From Paenibacillus sp. BIHB 4019 (GTDB taxonomy: Bacteria > Bacillota > Bacilli > Paenibacillales > Paenibacillaceae), in contig NZ_CP016808.1 of the NCBI RefSeq assembly GCF_002741035.1, positions 6,496,501 through 6,560,500 of the forward strand: 64,000 nucleotides of DNA, in the 5' to 3' direction. Below are positions 1-9,017 of this stretch, piece by piece. Made by a program: the position numbers and the translations under genes. The notes beneath the pieces are model-generated. The model was not told the origin of the DNA, did no database searches, and was given only the letters and a program-made list of their open reading frames with translations. Position 1 is the stretch's first letter; each line of letters starts with the position of its first letter.

Positions 1-1
1 C

Positions 2-979
2 CTGGCCAGCTGGGCTTACGGCAACCCCTATGGTTTCGTGCCGCTGCGCGAGCAGATACAACGTTATTTGTCACTGGAGCGAGGCGTCCACGTTCATATC
101 GATCAAATGATATTAACTTCGGGCGCACAGCATAGTCTGGATTTAATCGCCCAAGCCTTATTAAATGAAGGAGAAACCGTTTGCGTTGAAGATCCCGGCT
201 TCCCCGCTTCATGGATGGCGATGAAATACAGGAGGATGAATGTTGTTCCCATCCCGGTCGACGATTACGGGCTACTAATTGACCGCATTCCTCCTCAATC
301 AAAGCTTGTTTACGTTACGCCTTCCCATCAGTGTGCGGCTGGGGTAATCATGTCGGCGCCCCGCAGACAGCAATTGCTGCATATGGCGGCTCAACATCAA
401 TTTTGGATGGTTGAGGACGACTACGATAGCGAGTTCCGATATCGTGGCGACCCGCTCCCAACCTTGTTTAGCCAGCAGCCTCAAAACACGCTGTATATGA
501 TGAGTTTTTCCAAAATGGTCGCTCCTGGCATTCGTATATCAGCGATCGTTGGTCCAACAGAGGCCATTCGCCAGCTTGCCCATGTCCATGAATTAACCTA
601 TCGCCATCTTCCCATTATGGAGCAATTGACGCTTGCTCATTTTATCGAACATGGGCATTTCATGCGCCATATGAGAAGAGTCAGAAATGTATATCGGCGC
701 AGACACGAAGCCATGACGAAGGCCATCATCGCGACTGGCCTAAACAAACGGTTTAAACTTAGCGGCGTAGAAACAGGATTGCATATGCTTCTTGAAGCTG
801 AAAATTCGTTTAATGAACAATCTGCAACGAACCAAGCGCTCGAAAAAGGCATCCGTGTTTATCCACTTAGCAAGTATTGTTTGGAAAGCGATCGAAAAGG
901 ATGGGTGCTAGGCTTTGCTAAAGTAGATGAGTCCGCAATAGCAGCAGGCATTCATCGTCTTGCGGAGATGCTTTTGTAA
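2..979 (+). CDS. MocR/GntR-type regulator, C-terminal aminotransferase-like domain (5' partial)
   Basis: The frame is open from the first base of the window, so the N-terminal part lies upstream; a GTG at 38 is internal rather than the start. The visible part is a fold-type I PLP aminotransferase domain as found in MocR regulators. It has a YGNPYGFVPLREQI segment, the EDDYDSEFRYRG motif, and a SFSKMVAPGIR motif whose lysine should bind PLP. MocR proteins carry a GntR winged-helix domain ahead of this and usually respond to PLP or an amino compound. The missing N-terminus means a free-standing aminotransferase cannot be excluded, but EDDYDSEFRY is typical of MocR. It is convergent with the BenE gene; no target can be named. 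Confidence 0.85.
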   Translation: MASWAYGNPYGFVPLREQIQRYLSLERGVHVHIDQMILTSGAQHSLDLIAQALLNEGETVCVEDPGFPASWMAMKYRRMNVVPIPVDDYGLLIDRIPPQSKLVYVTPSHQCAAGVIMSAPRRQQLLHMAAQHQFWMVEDDYDSEFRYRGDPLPTLFSQQPQNTLYMMSFSKMVAPGIRISAIVGPTEAIRQLAHVHELTYRHLPIMEQLTLAHFIEHGHFMRHMRRVRNVYRRRHEAMTKAIIATGLNKRFKLSGVETGLHMLLEAENSFNEQSATNQALEKGIRVYPLSKYCLESDRKGWVLGFAKVDESAIAAGIHRLAEMLL

Positions 980-992
980 TTTAAGCATCTCC
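964..992 (+). terminator. Hairpin overlapping the end of the MocR-type gene
   Basis: Perfect 10-bp arms (GGAGATGCTT / AAGCATCTCC) around a 9-nt loop that contains the stop codon. No clear T-run follows directly, so termination is only probable. It lies between two convergent genes. Confidence 0.4.
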
Positions 993-1059
993 TGCTAAGC
1001 TTAATTAGGTTCAGCTTTTTTTAGCCCATTTGTACCTGTATTCATTTTTATGCCGCTTA

Positions 1060-2304
1060 TTATTTTTGTTCAGCTTGTTGTATTCCACTCGTCCTATATG
1101 GTTTGTGGCGAATTTGTCCGTGTATCAATATATGCGCAGCCAAACCTGCAACCAGACCCCAGAATGCACCGCCAACACCAAGTAAAGTAACATTTGCAGC
1201 CGTTGCTAAAAAAGTAATCAGTGCTGTCTCACGACCCTTGGGCTCAGTTAAAGCGCCCGCAAGGCTGCTGCCAATTGTCCCAAGCAATGCCAACCCCGCT
1301 AACGTCGCGATGAAGGTAGCTGGAAGAATCAGAAACAGAGCTGCCAGCGTCACACCAAATATGCCAACAACCATGTAAAAAATACCGCAGGCAATACCCG
1401 CAATGTAACGTTTTGTTGAATCCTCATGCGCATCTTTACCTGTACAAATCGCCGCTGTAATGGCTGCTACATTGAAAGCATGCGAGCCAAATGGCGCTGC
1501 AAAGAGTGAGCCCAAGCCCGTTACGATCAAAATTGGATTCGCACTCGTCTTAAACCCATCATTTCGCAAGACTAGCATCCCAGGCATATATTGTCCTGTC
1601 AATGTAATAATGAACAATGGCAAGGCAACACCCAATAAAGCATGAAACGAAAACTCAGGAACAATGAATACCGGCGACGCAATAGCTAATTTGATCGTGC
1701 TGAAATCTACTTTTTCCAAGCTGATTAAATAAATAAGCCCAATTACTAAAATGCCGACAATAGCATAACGGGACGTATACCTTTTTAATAGTACATAAGC
1801 AGCAAACAAGACAATGACCAGCAAAGGATCAGCTTTCGCTCCACCAAAAGCCGAAATACCAAACTGCAGTAAAATGCCTGCCAGCAGACCAGAAGCAATA
1901 CCTGAAGGAATCAGCCGGACGAACCTTTCGAACATTCCCGATATACCTAAAACAATAAATCCTAAGGCAGAGATGATATAAGCGCCAATTGCTTCCTCAT
2001 AGGGGGTTATCGCTAATACAGAAACCAGAAAAGCTACACCTGGTGTTGACCAAGCTGTAATAATCGGTTCACGGTATCGATAGCTCAGCCATATACCTGT
2101 TATCCCAACACCAACGGAAATCGACAATATCCATGAAGCGGTCATTTCGGGACTCAGACCCGCCACTTTTGCTGCCTGAAACACGAGAATAAATGTCCCA
2201 CCGTAGTTGACAATGACAGATATTAACGCAGCTATAGTGGGCGATATCCAATCACGGCCGTGCAGCGAAGATGATGTTGGGTTCATTTGTACTTTCTTCA
2301 ACAT
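1060..2304 (-). CDS. BenE family transporter (benzoate/H+ symporter-like)
   Basis: A 414-residue, very hydrophobic protein with about 12 membrane segments over its whole length, the usual size for the BenE family. The segments around STPGVAFL and GSHAFNVAAITAAICTG resemble the two conserved half-helix regions of this fold, which is related to purine and sulfate transporters. BenE proteins are annotated as proton-coupled benzoate importers, but many Firmicutes homologues have no tested substrate and no aromatic degradation genes are visible here. The start has a GAGG ribosome site. It begins 11 bp after the flavin-oxidase-like gene, so the two are probably co-transcribed. The identity of the substrate is unknown. 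Confidence 0.85.
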   Translation of the reverse strand: MLKKVQMNPTSSSLHGRDWISPTIAALISVIVNYGGTFILVFQAAKVAGLSPEMTASWILSISVGVGITGIWLSYRYREPIITAWSTPGVAFLVSVLAITPYEEAIGAYIISALGFIVLGISGMFERFVRLIPSGIASGLLAGILLQFGISAFGGAKADPLLVIVLFAAYVLLKRYTSRYAIVGILVIGLIYLISLEKVDFSTIKLAIASPVFIVPEFSFHALLGVALPLFIITLTGQYMPGMLVLRNDGFKTSANPILIVTGLGSLFAAPFGSHAFNVAAITAAICTGKDAHEDSTKRYIAGIACGIFYMVVGIFGVTLAALFLILPATFIATLAGLALLGTIGSSLAGALTEPKGRETALITFLATAANVTLLGVGGAFWGLVAGLAAHILIHGQIRHKPYRTSGIQQAEQK

Positions 2305-2315
2305 TTTTAATTACC

Positions 2316-2846
2316 TCATTTTTCTTGTTTGTACATCTTCTCTTCCTCGATCGGATTTTCTTTCGCCGTTATGTGATAAGGATCGACCCGGTATACTTGA
2401 ACAGGGGAATTGAATATAGCAGACCTATATTTGTCTACATGCTGCTTGGACAACGGACGGTTATAGTAACCAGGCACATATTTATGAAGCATTTCCTGCA
2501 GCATATATGTCGCTTCGTCCAGATCATCTATAAGCTCGGCCTTTCCGAAAATCATAACACTCATATATGCCGTGTCCGTCTTAGCTGGTACGGGATCGGT
2601 AATAGTTCCATATTCTTCGCAAACCGTAAAACAAACCTCTGGATTCGCACTCATGACCTGATTGCGCCTCCCGCCAGTGGCTCCATGGAAATAAAGCTTC
2701 CCCTTTGCCCAAACAAAATTAAGCGGAACAACATATGGCAGTTGACCATCAACCATACCAAGATGGCCAATTCGCGCTTTATGCAGAAAGGCTTCTATCT
2801 TGTCACTGTCCAACACTTCTCTTATCTTGTAGCGAACTCCATCCAT
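2316..2846 (-). CDS. Pyridoxamine 5'-phosphate oxidase-like flavin-binding protein
   Basis: A 176-residue protein with the small split-barrel fold of the PNPOx-like/FMN-binding family. The run ARIGHLGMVDGQLPYVVPLNF is the typical first strand pair, followed by LYFHGATGGRR and an ICFTVCEE-like strand. Members bind FMN, heme or F420 and act as reductases or have unknown roles; true PdxH proteins are longer and more conserved. The ATG at 2846 is chosen because AAGGAG lies 9 nt ahead of it; the frame continues 29 codons upstream without a ribosome site. It is the first gene of a probable two-gene unit with the BenE-type transporter. Confidence 0.8.
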   Translation of the reverse strand: MDGVRYKIREVLDSDKIEAFLHKARIGHLGMVDGQLPYVVPLNFVWAKGKLYFHGATGGRRNQVMSANPEVCFTVCEEYGTITDPVPAKTDTAYMSVMIFGKAELIDDLDEATYMLQEMLHKYVPGYYNRPLSKQHVDKYRSAIFNSPVQVYRVDPYHITAKENPIEEEKMYKQEK

Positions 2847-3155
2847 TCTCAACCACTCCTTAAATACTGAATTTCGTAAGTATATCAGCCATTGGAATGA
2901 ATGAGTACATCCAAAAATGCAGTAATTGAGCAATCCATATTTTTAACTAAGCAGATCAGATCTTGCTGATAAACCTTCTAAAAAATATCATCATTTGCAA
3001 TCTGTCTCGAACATAAAGAGAAAACAACAAACGGATGCCGGTTGAATACCTGCATCCGTTTGTTGTTTTGTTATCATGGAGAATTTTCAATACCACTAAT
3101 TGTAGTCTTGACCACTTGTAAAGAGCGTCTTTTATATAATCTAAGCTGCACTTGC
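2847..3155. other. Intergenic region with one strong hairpin
   Basis: AT-rich, no open frame with a ribosome site. The only structure seen is the 18-bp inverted repeat at 3021-3069, listed separately. Confidence 0.5.
3021..3069 (-). terminator. Perfect 18-bp stem, probable bidirectional terminator
   Basis: Arms 3021-3038 and 3052-3069 are perfect reverse complements (AAAACAACAAACGGATGC and its complement) around a 13-nt loop. The arms end in A/T-rich tracts, so each strand shows a stem followed by T-rich sequence. It lies downstream of the 31-residue membrane protein gene on the minus strand and is well placed to end that transcript. Confidence 0.7.
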
Positions 3156-3251
3156 TTATTTTTTCTTAGGCATCGATTTTATAAATACAATTAAACCTCC
3201 AATACAAATTCCTATAATAGCCCAGCCTGCAATAAACAATATTGAATACAC
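3156..3251 (-). CDS. 31-residue single-pass membrane protein, function unknown
   Basis: A short GTG-initiated frame with a strong ribosome site: AAAGGAGG ends 8 nt before the GTG. It encodes one hydrophobic helix with small residues (core AGWAIIGICIGGLIVFI) and a basic tail SMPKKK, predicting a membrane-inserted peptide with its C-terminus inside. A strong terminator-like hairpin lies about 90 bp downstream, which supports a separate transcription unit. The family is not recognised. Tiny proteins of this kind are often missed in annotation and may be toxins, regulators of membrane complexes or sporulation peptides, but nothing here decides between these. Confidence 0.6.
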   Translation of the reverse strand: MYSILFIAGWAIIGICIGGLIVFIKSMPKKK

Positions 3252-3451
3252 AATATATGCCTCCTTTTGTGGTTACACAAATAAAATCGTTTCATTAACA
3301 AAAACCAACTTTTACATCTAAAATTATTTATACTAATTGTAGCATGTACCTCAATCTTTAAGCTAATCCATATGATCTAGTAAAGCCGATTTCATCTACG
3401 ATTGTAAATATTTCTTGATTCCTTCCTCATAATTGGTGCGGCTTTTCGGAG

Positions 3452-3512
3452 AAAAAAAGCACGCCTTGCGTATCACTCGTTTTTCCACGAGTTAAACGTA
3501 AGGCGTGCTTTT
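3452..3512 (-). terminator. Rho-independent terminator of the GH3-glf operon
   Basis: A long stem (3459-3470 with 3497-3508, 12 bp, one G-T wobble) encloses a smaller ACTCG/CGAGT hairpin. On the minus strand the stem is followed by a run of seven T. It lies 31 bp after the glf stop codon. Confidence 0.85.
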
Positions 3513-3542
3513 CCCACTTGCCGTTACTTACAATCAGGTCAA

Positions 3543-4661
3543 TCAATACTTCATATAACTCAAAGTCTCGGTTGCCTTATGCAAAGCAGTTTCTACAACT
3601 TTATCCATATCATAATACTTATATTCTCCCAGTCGACCACCAAAAATAATGTTGGTTTTAGTTTCGGTTAGCGCTTTATACTTTTCATACAGCACACTGT
3701 TTTTACTATCATTGATCGGATAATAAGGCTCATCTCCCCGTTTCCATTCTTCGCTATATTCACGGCTGATTACTGTCTTTGGTTGAGTACCGAATTCAAA
3801 ATGCTTATGCTCAATAATACGAGTATAGGGAGTTTGGCTATCTGTATAATTTACTACAGCATTCCCTTGAAAGTTAGGCATATCCAAAACTTCTGTTTCA
3901 AACCTTAAGCTTCTATACTCCAAAACGCCATACTTATAGTCAAAATAAGCATCGACCGGGCCTGTATAAACGACCTTATCGGCAATCTCGTCCCAATTCA
4001 CTTTATCAATGAGGTAGTCTGTACCCAATTTCACTTCAATGCCTTTAATTAATCGTTCAATCATTGATGTATAACCGCCAATAGGTATACCTTGATAGGG
4101 ATCATCGAAGTAATTATTGTCGTAAGTAAACCTTACAGGCAATCTGCGAATAATGAATGCAGGTATCTCTTTGCAAGAGCGACCCCATTGCTTCTCCGTA
4201 TAGCCGCGAATCAATTTGTTATAAACATCGAGGCCGACCAGGTTGATAGCCTGTTCCTCCAAATTTTGTGGATACTCAACATAATTATCTCTACGCTGCT
4301 GTTCTATCTTCTTCCTGGCATCATCCGGTGTAATCACACCCCACATTTTATTAAATGTATTCATATTAAAGGGCAAATTATAAATTTCGCCATTATAATT
4401 TGCGATTGGACTATTAATGTATCTATTAAATACAGCAAACTGGTTTACATAGGCCCATATCTCCTTGTTGCTGGTATGAAAAATATGCGCACCATATTTA
4501 TGCACCTGAATATCGTCAACCTGTTCGGTATAAATATTTCCGGCGATGTGGTTTCGTTTATCGATTATCAAACATGTTTTCCCTGCTTTTTTCACTTCGT
4601 GGGCAAAAACGGCACCGTATAAGCCAGCGCCTACGATTAGAAAATCATATTTTTTATTCAC
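3543..4661 (-). CDS. glf: UDP-galactopyranose mutase
   Basis: Interconverts UDP-galactopyranose and UDP-galactofuranose in the cytosol with a reduced flavin. The N-terminus has the Rossmann motif IVGAGLYGAVFA for FAD. GAHIFHTSN, the WGVITPDDAR region and FGGRLGEYKYYDMDKV near the end are family hallmarks; the length of 372 residues is normal. The GTG at 4661 is preferred because GGAG lies 10 nt ahead, whereas the ATG at 4694 has no ribosome site. It is the last gene of the GH3-GH3-GtrA-GT2 operon. Its presence suggests that the glycan made or remodelled there contains galactofuranose, which is inference from context. Confidence 0.93.
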   Translation of the reverse strand: MNKKYDFLIVGAGLYGAVFAHEVKKAGKTCLIIDKRNHIAGNIYTEQVDDIQVHKYGAHIFHTSNKEIWAYVNQFAVFNRYINSPIANYNGEIYNLPFNMNTFNKMWGVITPDDARKKIEQQRRDNYVEYPQNLEEQAINLVGLDVYNKLIRGYTEKQWGRSCKEIPAFIIRRLPVRFTYDNNYFDDPYQGIPIGGYTSMIERLIKGIEVKLGTDYLIDKVNWDEIADKVVYTGPVDAYFDYKYGVLEYRSLRFETEVLDMPNFQGNAVVNYTDSQTPYTRIIEHKHFEFGTQPKTVISREYSEEWKRGDEPYYPINDSKNSVLYEKYKALTETKTNIIFGGRLGEYKYYDMDKVVETALHKATETLSYMKY

Positions 4662-4779
4662 TAATGCCACTCTCCAATTTTTTATGGCTAGCACACAAAG
4701 AAAAACGAGTGTTGAGAAGAACTACAGCGAAATGATCCGCAGTCTCCTCCACACCCGCTTCTAGCGATTTTCATAATGT

Positions 4780-5796
4780 TTAGTTGAAGCCAACTAATCT
4801 TTGTGATATTTTGTAAGCTCCAACGGAAATACTGCGTCCTGGACGACCGGGCAAGTTCAATAATCCTCCCATAATTCCATACCTAAGATTACGATACAAC
4901 TCTATATCTCTGTGCTTAATAAACCTCCACAGCTCTTTCTTCTTCTCCAGATTCACTGCCGTTCCTGAACGTATTAAGAAGAAACAAGATATAACCGTCA
5001 CTATTTCCAGATGGTGAAGCATGTACTGGTGAAGTTTTAGACTTTCAACATTTCTAATTTGCACCTGCTCAATCATAAGCTTGTTCACTTTAATTTGTTG
5101 ATCGATTCTTTTTATCATGACCTTTTCCTGAATCGATTGATCTTCCCTGCCTATAAAATATCTGTAAAAATCCACGTTGATATAATAGATTTTCTTTACA
5201 TGTTGAAGCGGAACATATACGAATAAATTATCTACATAAAAGGTGTGCTTCGGAAGCTCCAGTCCGCAATCTTTTAGCAATTGTAATCTGTAAATTACAG
5301 AATGCATCAAAATATATTGTCCTTTGCGAAAACGCTTAATGTCATCCCAAGAGAAAACGATCCCTTGGGGAAGCACATTATCGTATTTCATAATTTTTTT
5401 GTATTTTGCGCCTTCTTTTTCATATACAAAATTACTAATCATCATATCAACGGAGTTCTCTGTTGTTCCAAACTCCCGCAAAGCCTTTAAAATTTTGAGA
5501 TAGGCTCTTGTATCTACCCAATCATCACTGTCTACTACCTTCAAATATAGTCCCTCTGCATGTCGAATACCTTCATTCACAGCTTCTCCATGTCCGCCGT
5601 TTTCCTGATGAATGACTTTTACTATAGATGGATATTTTCGTGCATACTCATCGGCAATTTCGCCTGTTTGATCAATCGATCCATCATTTACTATCAGTAA
5701 TTCTACATTTTCTCCCCCAGGCAAAAGGGATTCAATGCAATATCTCATATAATCTTGTGAGTTATAACAAGGAATTACTACTGATAATAATTTCAT
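4780..5796 (-). CDS. Family 2 glycosyltransferase
   Basis: A 338-residue GT-A fold enzyme. The N-terminal SVVIPCYNSQDYMRYCIESLL and LLIVNDGSIDQTGEIADEYA segments bind the nucleotide sugar, and LKVVDSDDWVD carries the metal-binding DxD-type motif near residue 92. HQENGGHGEAVNEGI is also typical of GT2. No obvious membrane helix is seen, so it probably works at the inner face of the membrane. It sits 18 bp after the GtrA-like gene, a pairing known for undecaprenyl-phosphate sugar transferases plus flippases. Donor and acceptor are unknown; UDP-galactofuranose from the next gene is a possible donor. Confidence 0.88.
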   Translation of the reverse strand: MKLLSVVIPCYNSQDYMRYCIESLLPGGENVELLIVNDGSIDQTGEIADEYARKYPSIVKVIHQENGGHGEAVNEGIRHAEGLYLKVVDSDDWVDTRAYLKILKALREFGTTENSVDMMISNFVYEKEGAKYKKIMKYDNVLPQGIVFSWDDIKRFRKGQYILMHSVIYRLQLLKDCGLELPKHTFYVDNLFVYVPLQHVKKIYYINVDFYRYFIGREDQSIQEKVMIKRIDQQIKVNKLMIEQVQIRNVESLKLHQYMLHHLEIVTVISCFFLIRSGTAVNLEKKKELWRFIKHRDIELYRNLRYGIMGGLLNLPGRPGRSISVGAYKISQRLVGFN

Positions 5797-5814
5797 ACCA
5801 ACACTACCTTTACC

Positions 5815-6441
5815 CTATTTTTCTGGCTCTTGCTTGAAAATCACTTTAAATATCGGATAGAATACCCAGAAGGAAATTGCAGCATTAATCATCATTGTAA
5901 TAATATCTGCTGCTGTTTCACCAAAAGAGCCCATTCCCCAAGTGTTAATCAACAAGTTATAGACAGGTGCTTTGTAAAATCCTTGAGCTGCAGCAGCACC
6001 TATTGTAATTATAATGTAAGCCAGCACGTACCAAAAAGCAGCCATCCAAATGTTGCTATTAGACTTAAATGTAATATTTCTCTGAGCGAAAAAGTTAATA
6101 ATCTGAGCAATTCCAATCGTAATTTGAACGGCTAGGAAATAGCCAAGCCCGCCGCCACCGCCGGAAGCAAGGGAGCCTGCTCCATAATCAAATAAATAAT
6201 AAGCACTTCCATCAAAGTTATGGCCAAACTGCATAATTCGAAAGCTTGTATCTACTAATGATGTTTGTGCGAATATCCATTTAAACACAGGCATTAATAT
6301 AAGTTGTAACACGGTCATTCCAGTACTAAGTAAAAAGAATACGATGAATTGTGCAATATTAGGATGCTTTTCCTTGTAATTATGCCAATAACCACCGATT
6401 CCTGAAACATTGTTATTCATGTCTATCTTTGCCTTACTCAT
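5815..6441 (-). CDS. GtrA-like four-helix membrane protein (putative lipid-linked sugar flippase)
   Basis: A 208-residue protein with four predicted membrane helices: FIVFFLLSTGMTVLQLILM, FLAVQITIGIAQIINFFAQ, AFWYVLAYIIITIGAAAAQ and the C-terminal AAISFWVFYPIFKVIF. The IINFFAQRNITFKS segment is the conserved NxxxxRxxxF-type motif of the GtrA family, whose members move polyprenyl-phosphate sugars or anchor cell-wall glycan enzymes. A glycine-rich loop (SLASGGGGGLGYF) between helices one and two is longer than usual. It lies 6 bp after the cytosolic GH3 gene and 18 bp before the GT2 gene, which supports a joint role in surface-glycan decoration. Confidence 0.8.
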   Translation of the reverse strand: MSKAKIDMNNNVSGIGGYWHNYKEKHPNIAQFIVFFLLSTGMTVLQLILMPVFKWIFAQTSLVDTSFRIMQFGHNFDGSAYYLFDYGAGSLASGGGGGLGYFLAVQITIGIAQIINFFAQRNITFKSNSNIWMAAFWYVLAYIIITIGAAAAQGFYKAPVYNLLINTWGMGSFGETAADIITMMINAAISFWVFYPIFKVIFKQEPEK

Positions 6442-6447
6442 GCTATT

Positions 6448-8895
6448 TTATGCCTCCTTGGTCGTCTGTGCTAGTTTTTGTTTTGCCTTGGCGGTTTTTG
6501 CCCTTTTCCTTCCTTCACTTAGCACATGGCGCAGTCCTTTAAAAAACTGGCCATTAACGATCAACAAAACACCATCCAACATTGGCATATTAATGACTTC
6601 ACCTGTCATTCTAGCAATCCCCCGAAACGGCATGTGATAGATTGACATCATAATAAGATTAGCCGTACTTCTCTTTCCTATTTTTCTTAAAAACCAATGT
6701 GAGAAATTAATTAATTTAAACGCAAATCTTGCCACTCCACCCTTCGCATACTCGCACTGGGCAATCGTATCATTGTAGCCTAACGGTTTTGATCGATCCC
6801 ATTTAGCCGCTGGCACTTTACAGCCCAACAGCCTTTCAAATTCTTCTAAGCTAACTATGTTTGCTTTTCCAGAATAATAGGATGGGAGCTGCTCGTTATC
6901 GTAAGGAAGTGGAGCTCCTGTACCTTCGATTGTAATGACGCCTTGCAAACGGATATCAGCACATGATGCGCCAATCATAATTTCATAATCTGCCGTTTCA
7001 ATTTCCCAACAGTTGGTCTTAACATTAAAATAACGGAATGTTTTATCGTCAAAAGGGATAGATACTGCCTTTGTTTCCCCTGGATTAAGAAAGATTTTTA
7101 CAAAGCCTTTTAATTCTTTATTAGCCCTGAATATTTTTGTTGAATTACACCCAACATAGAGCTGGGCGATTTCCATTCCCTCTCGCTGTCCTGTATTCGT
7201 GATGTTAAATGTTACCCCTTCCGTATCCAATTCAATTTTGGAATACTCGAAGGTTGTATAACTAAGTCCAAATCCGAATGGAAAAAGCACATCCTTATTT
7301 ACGGTGTCAAAGTAACGATAACCAATATAAAGACCTTCTCGATACTCTACGCTGACCTCTTTACCAGGGAAATGATTATAGGAGGGGGTATCCTCATACT
7401 TGATCGGATAAGTTTCGGCCAATTTACCTGAAGGATTAACAGCACCTGTCAAAACCCTGAGAATGGCTTTTGCTCCTGCCTGACCTGACAGATAGCCATG
7501 AACCAACCCTTTGACCTTATTGATCCATGGCATTTCTACTGCTGCGCCACAAGAAAGAACCGCCACAATATTGTTGTTCACTTGATACAAGGCGTTCAAA
7601 AGCTCAATCTGATTTTCCGGAATCATCATACTATGTCTATCTAATCCTTCAGCCTCGGTCGCTTCATCCAAACCAATGTATAAAAGAACGACATCAGAAT
7701 TTTTTGCTAGTGCGCATGCTTTATCTATTTTTTTCTGGTTTTTCGTACCGTAACGATCAAAACCAGACTCAAATCCCATACTAATAATTCCCGATTCTTC
7801 TAAACAATCTAGGGTATTGTCCAAAATGCTAGGATTTACAATGGATGACCCTGCACCTTGGTATCGTGCTTCTTTCGCAAATTCTCCGATAATAGCAACC
7901 TTTTTATTCTTGTGAAGCGGCAAAATATTTCCTTCGTTTTTAAGCAGGACGATGGATTCTTCCGCAGCCTCCTGCGCTACTTGGTGATGTTCTTGCCTAT
8001 CAAACTCTTTTTGCGGATTGTTGTATACTTCTTCTGTTGCAAAAATAAGTTCAAGGAGTCTGTCTACACTCTCATCTAAAACTTCTTCTTTTATTTTCCC
8101 GCTTTTAACGGCTTGAATAATTTCCTCATCTGTCTCACCGGCAGTCGTCGGCATTTCAAGTTCATTTCCAGCAATTAGTCCATCTACACGATCGTTGCTG
8201 CCTCCCCAATCGGTCACAACTACACCTTCGAAACCCCATTCATTACGCAAAATCTCTCTCATCAAATGAATATTTTCATTCGTATAAACCCCATTGAGCA
8301 TATTATAAGAAGACATAACCGATTTTGTTTTACCTTCTTTAATCGCGATTTCAAATGCCGTCAAGTAAATTTCCCTTAGTGTTCTTTCATCGACAATGGT
8401 ATCAATGGACATTCGTCTTTCTTCCTGATTATTAACAGCAAAATGCTTTACACAGGCGGAAATACCATAGGTTTGTATGCCACTGATATAGCTTGCAGCC
8501 ATCTTGCCAGCCAAATATGGATCTTCACTAAAGTATTCGAAGTTTCTCCCCGCCAAAGGATTTCTTTTCATATTAATACCTGGCCCTAGCAAAACATTTA
8601 CTTTTTGCGAAACAGCCTCTGCGCCGAGATACCTTCCGATTTTTCCACCCAATTCAATGTTCCAGCTATTTGCCACTGTTGCGGCTGTTGGAAAACAAGT
8701 CGCTGGAATACTTTCATTTAGTCCAAGATGATCTGCTGCTGCTGCCTGTTTTCTTATTCCATGAGGTCCATCCGCAAGAAAAATGCTTGGGATTCCCAGC
8801 CGCTCTATATTTTGCGTTTGCCAAAAATTTTTCCCGGACATTAAAGAAGCTTTTTCTTCCAAGGTCATTTGTCTAATTAATTCAGTATGTTTCAT
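6448..8895 (-). CDS. Glycoside hydrolase family 3, conventional domain order
   Basis: An 815-residue retaining beta-glycosidase without a signal peptide, so probably cytosolic. Domains in order: TIM barrel (about 1-300) with nucleophile Asp in VVVTDWGGSND near residue 227; the alpha/beta sandwich (about 320-540) with the EGLDR acid/base motif; a fibronectin III-like domain (about 560-660); and a C-terminal extension with IARMTGEVINMPMLDGVLLI and a basic tail, seen in some Firmicutes GH3 enzymes. The ribosome site GAGGAG stands 5 nt before the ATG. It follows the permuted GH3 by 122 bp, a gap that contains a GC-rich hairpin. Substrate is not predictable from the sequence; glucosides, xylosides or galactosides are possible. 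Confidence 0.9.
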   Translation of the reverse strand: MKHTELIRQMTLEEKASLMSGKNFWQTQNIERLGIPSIFLADGPHGIRKQAAAADHLGLNESIPATCFPTAATVANSWNIELGGKIGRYLGAEAVSQKVNVLLGPGINMKRNPLAGRNFEYFSEDPYLAGKMAASYISGIQTYGISACVKHFAVNNQEERRMSIDTIVDERTLREIYLTAFEIAIKEGKTKSVMSSYNMLNGVYTNENIHLMREILRNEWGFEGVVVTDWGGSNDRVDGLIAGNELEMPTTAGETDEEIIQAVKSGKIKEEVLDESVDRLLELIFATEEVYNNPQKEFDRQEHHQVAQEAAEESIVLLKNEGNILPLHKNKKVAIIGEFAKEARYQGAGSSIVNPSILDNTLDCLEESGIISMGFESGFDRYGTKNQKKIDKACALAKNSDVVLLYIGLDEATEAEGLDRHSMMIPENQIELLNALYQVNNNIVAVLSCGAAVEMPWINKVKGLVHGYLSGQAGAKAILRVLTGAVNPSGKLAETYPIKYEDTPSYNHFPGKEVSVEYREGLYIGYRYFDTVNKDVLFPFGFGLSYTTFEYSKIELDTEGVTFNITNTGQREGMEIAQLYVGCNSTKIFRANKELKGFVKIFLNPGETKAVSIPFDDKTFRYFNVKTNCWEIETADYEIMIGASCADIRLQGVITIEGTGAPLPYDNEQLPSYYSGKANIVSLEEFERLLGCKVPAAKWDRSKPLGYNDTIAQCEYAKGGVARFAFKLINFSHWFLRKIGKRSTANLIMMSIYHMPFRGIARMTGEVINMPMLDGVLLIVNGQFFKGLRHVLSEGRKRAKTAKAKQKLAQTTKEA

Positions 8896-9017
8896 CTAAT
8901 CTCCTCATCTTTATGTAATCGGCGGCACCTCCAAAGAAATGCCGCCGAATTTAGATTTTATTTATTGCGAGAGTTCATAGCTAAGCTCAGCAATTCAATC
9001 AAAAATGATCAATCAAA

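Noticed and set aside
4659..4694. Upstream ATG start for glf at 4694
   Set aside because: No ribosome site ahead and the extra residues do not fit the family N-terminus; GTG 4661 fits better.
8920..8947. GC-rich hairpin between the two GH3 genes as terminator
   Set aside because: 8-bp stem CGGCGGCA/TGCCGCCG but no T-run follows on the minus strand; more likely an internal stability hairpin of the operon.
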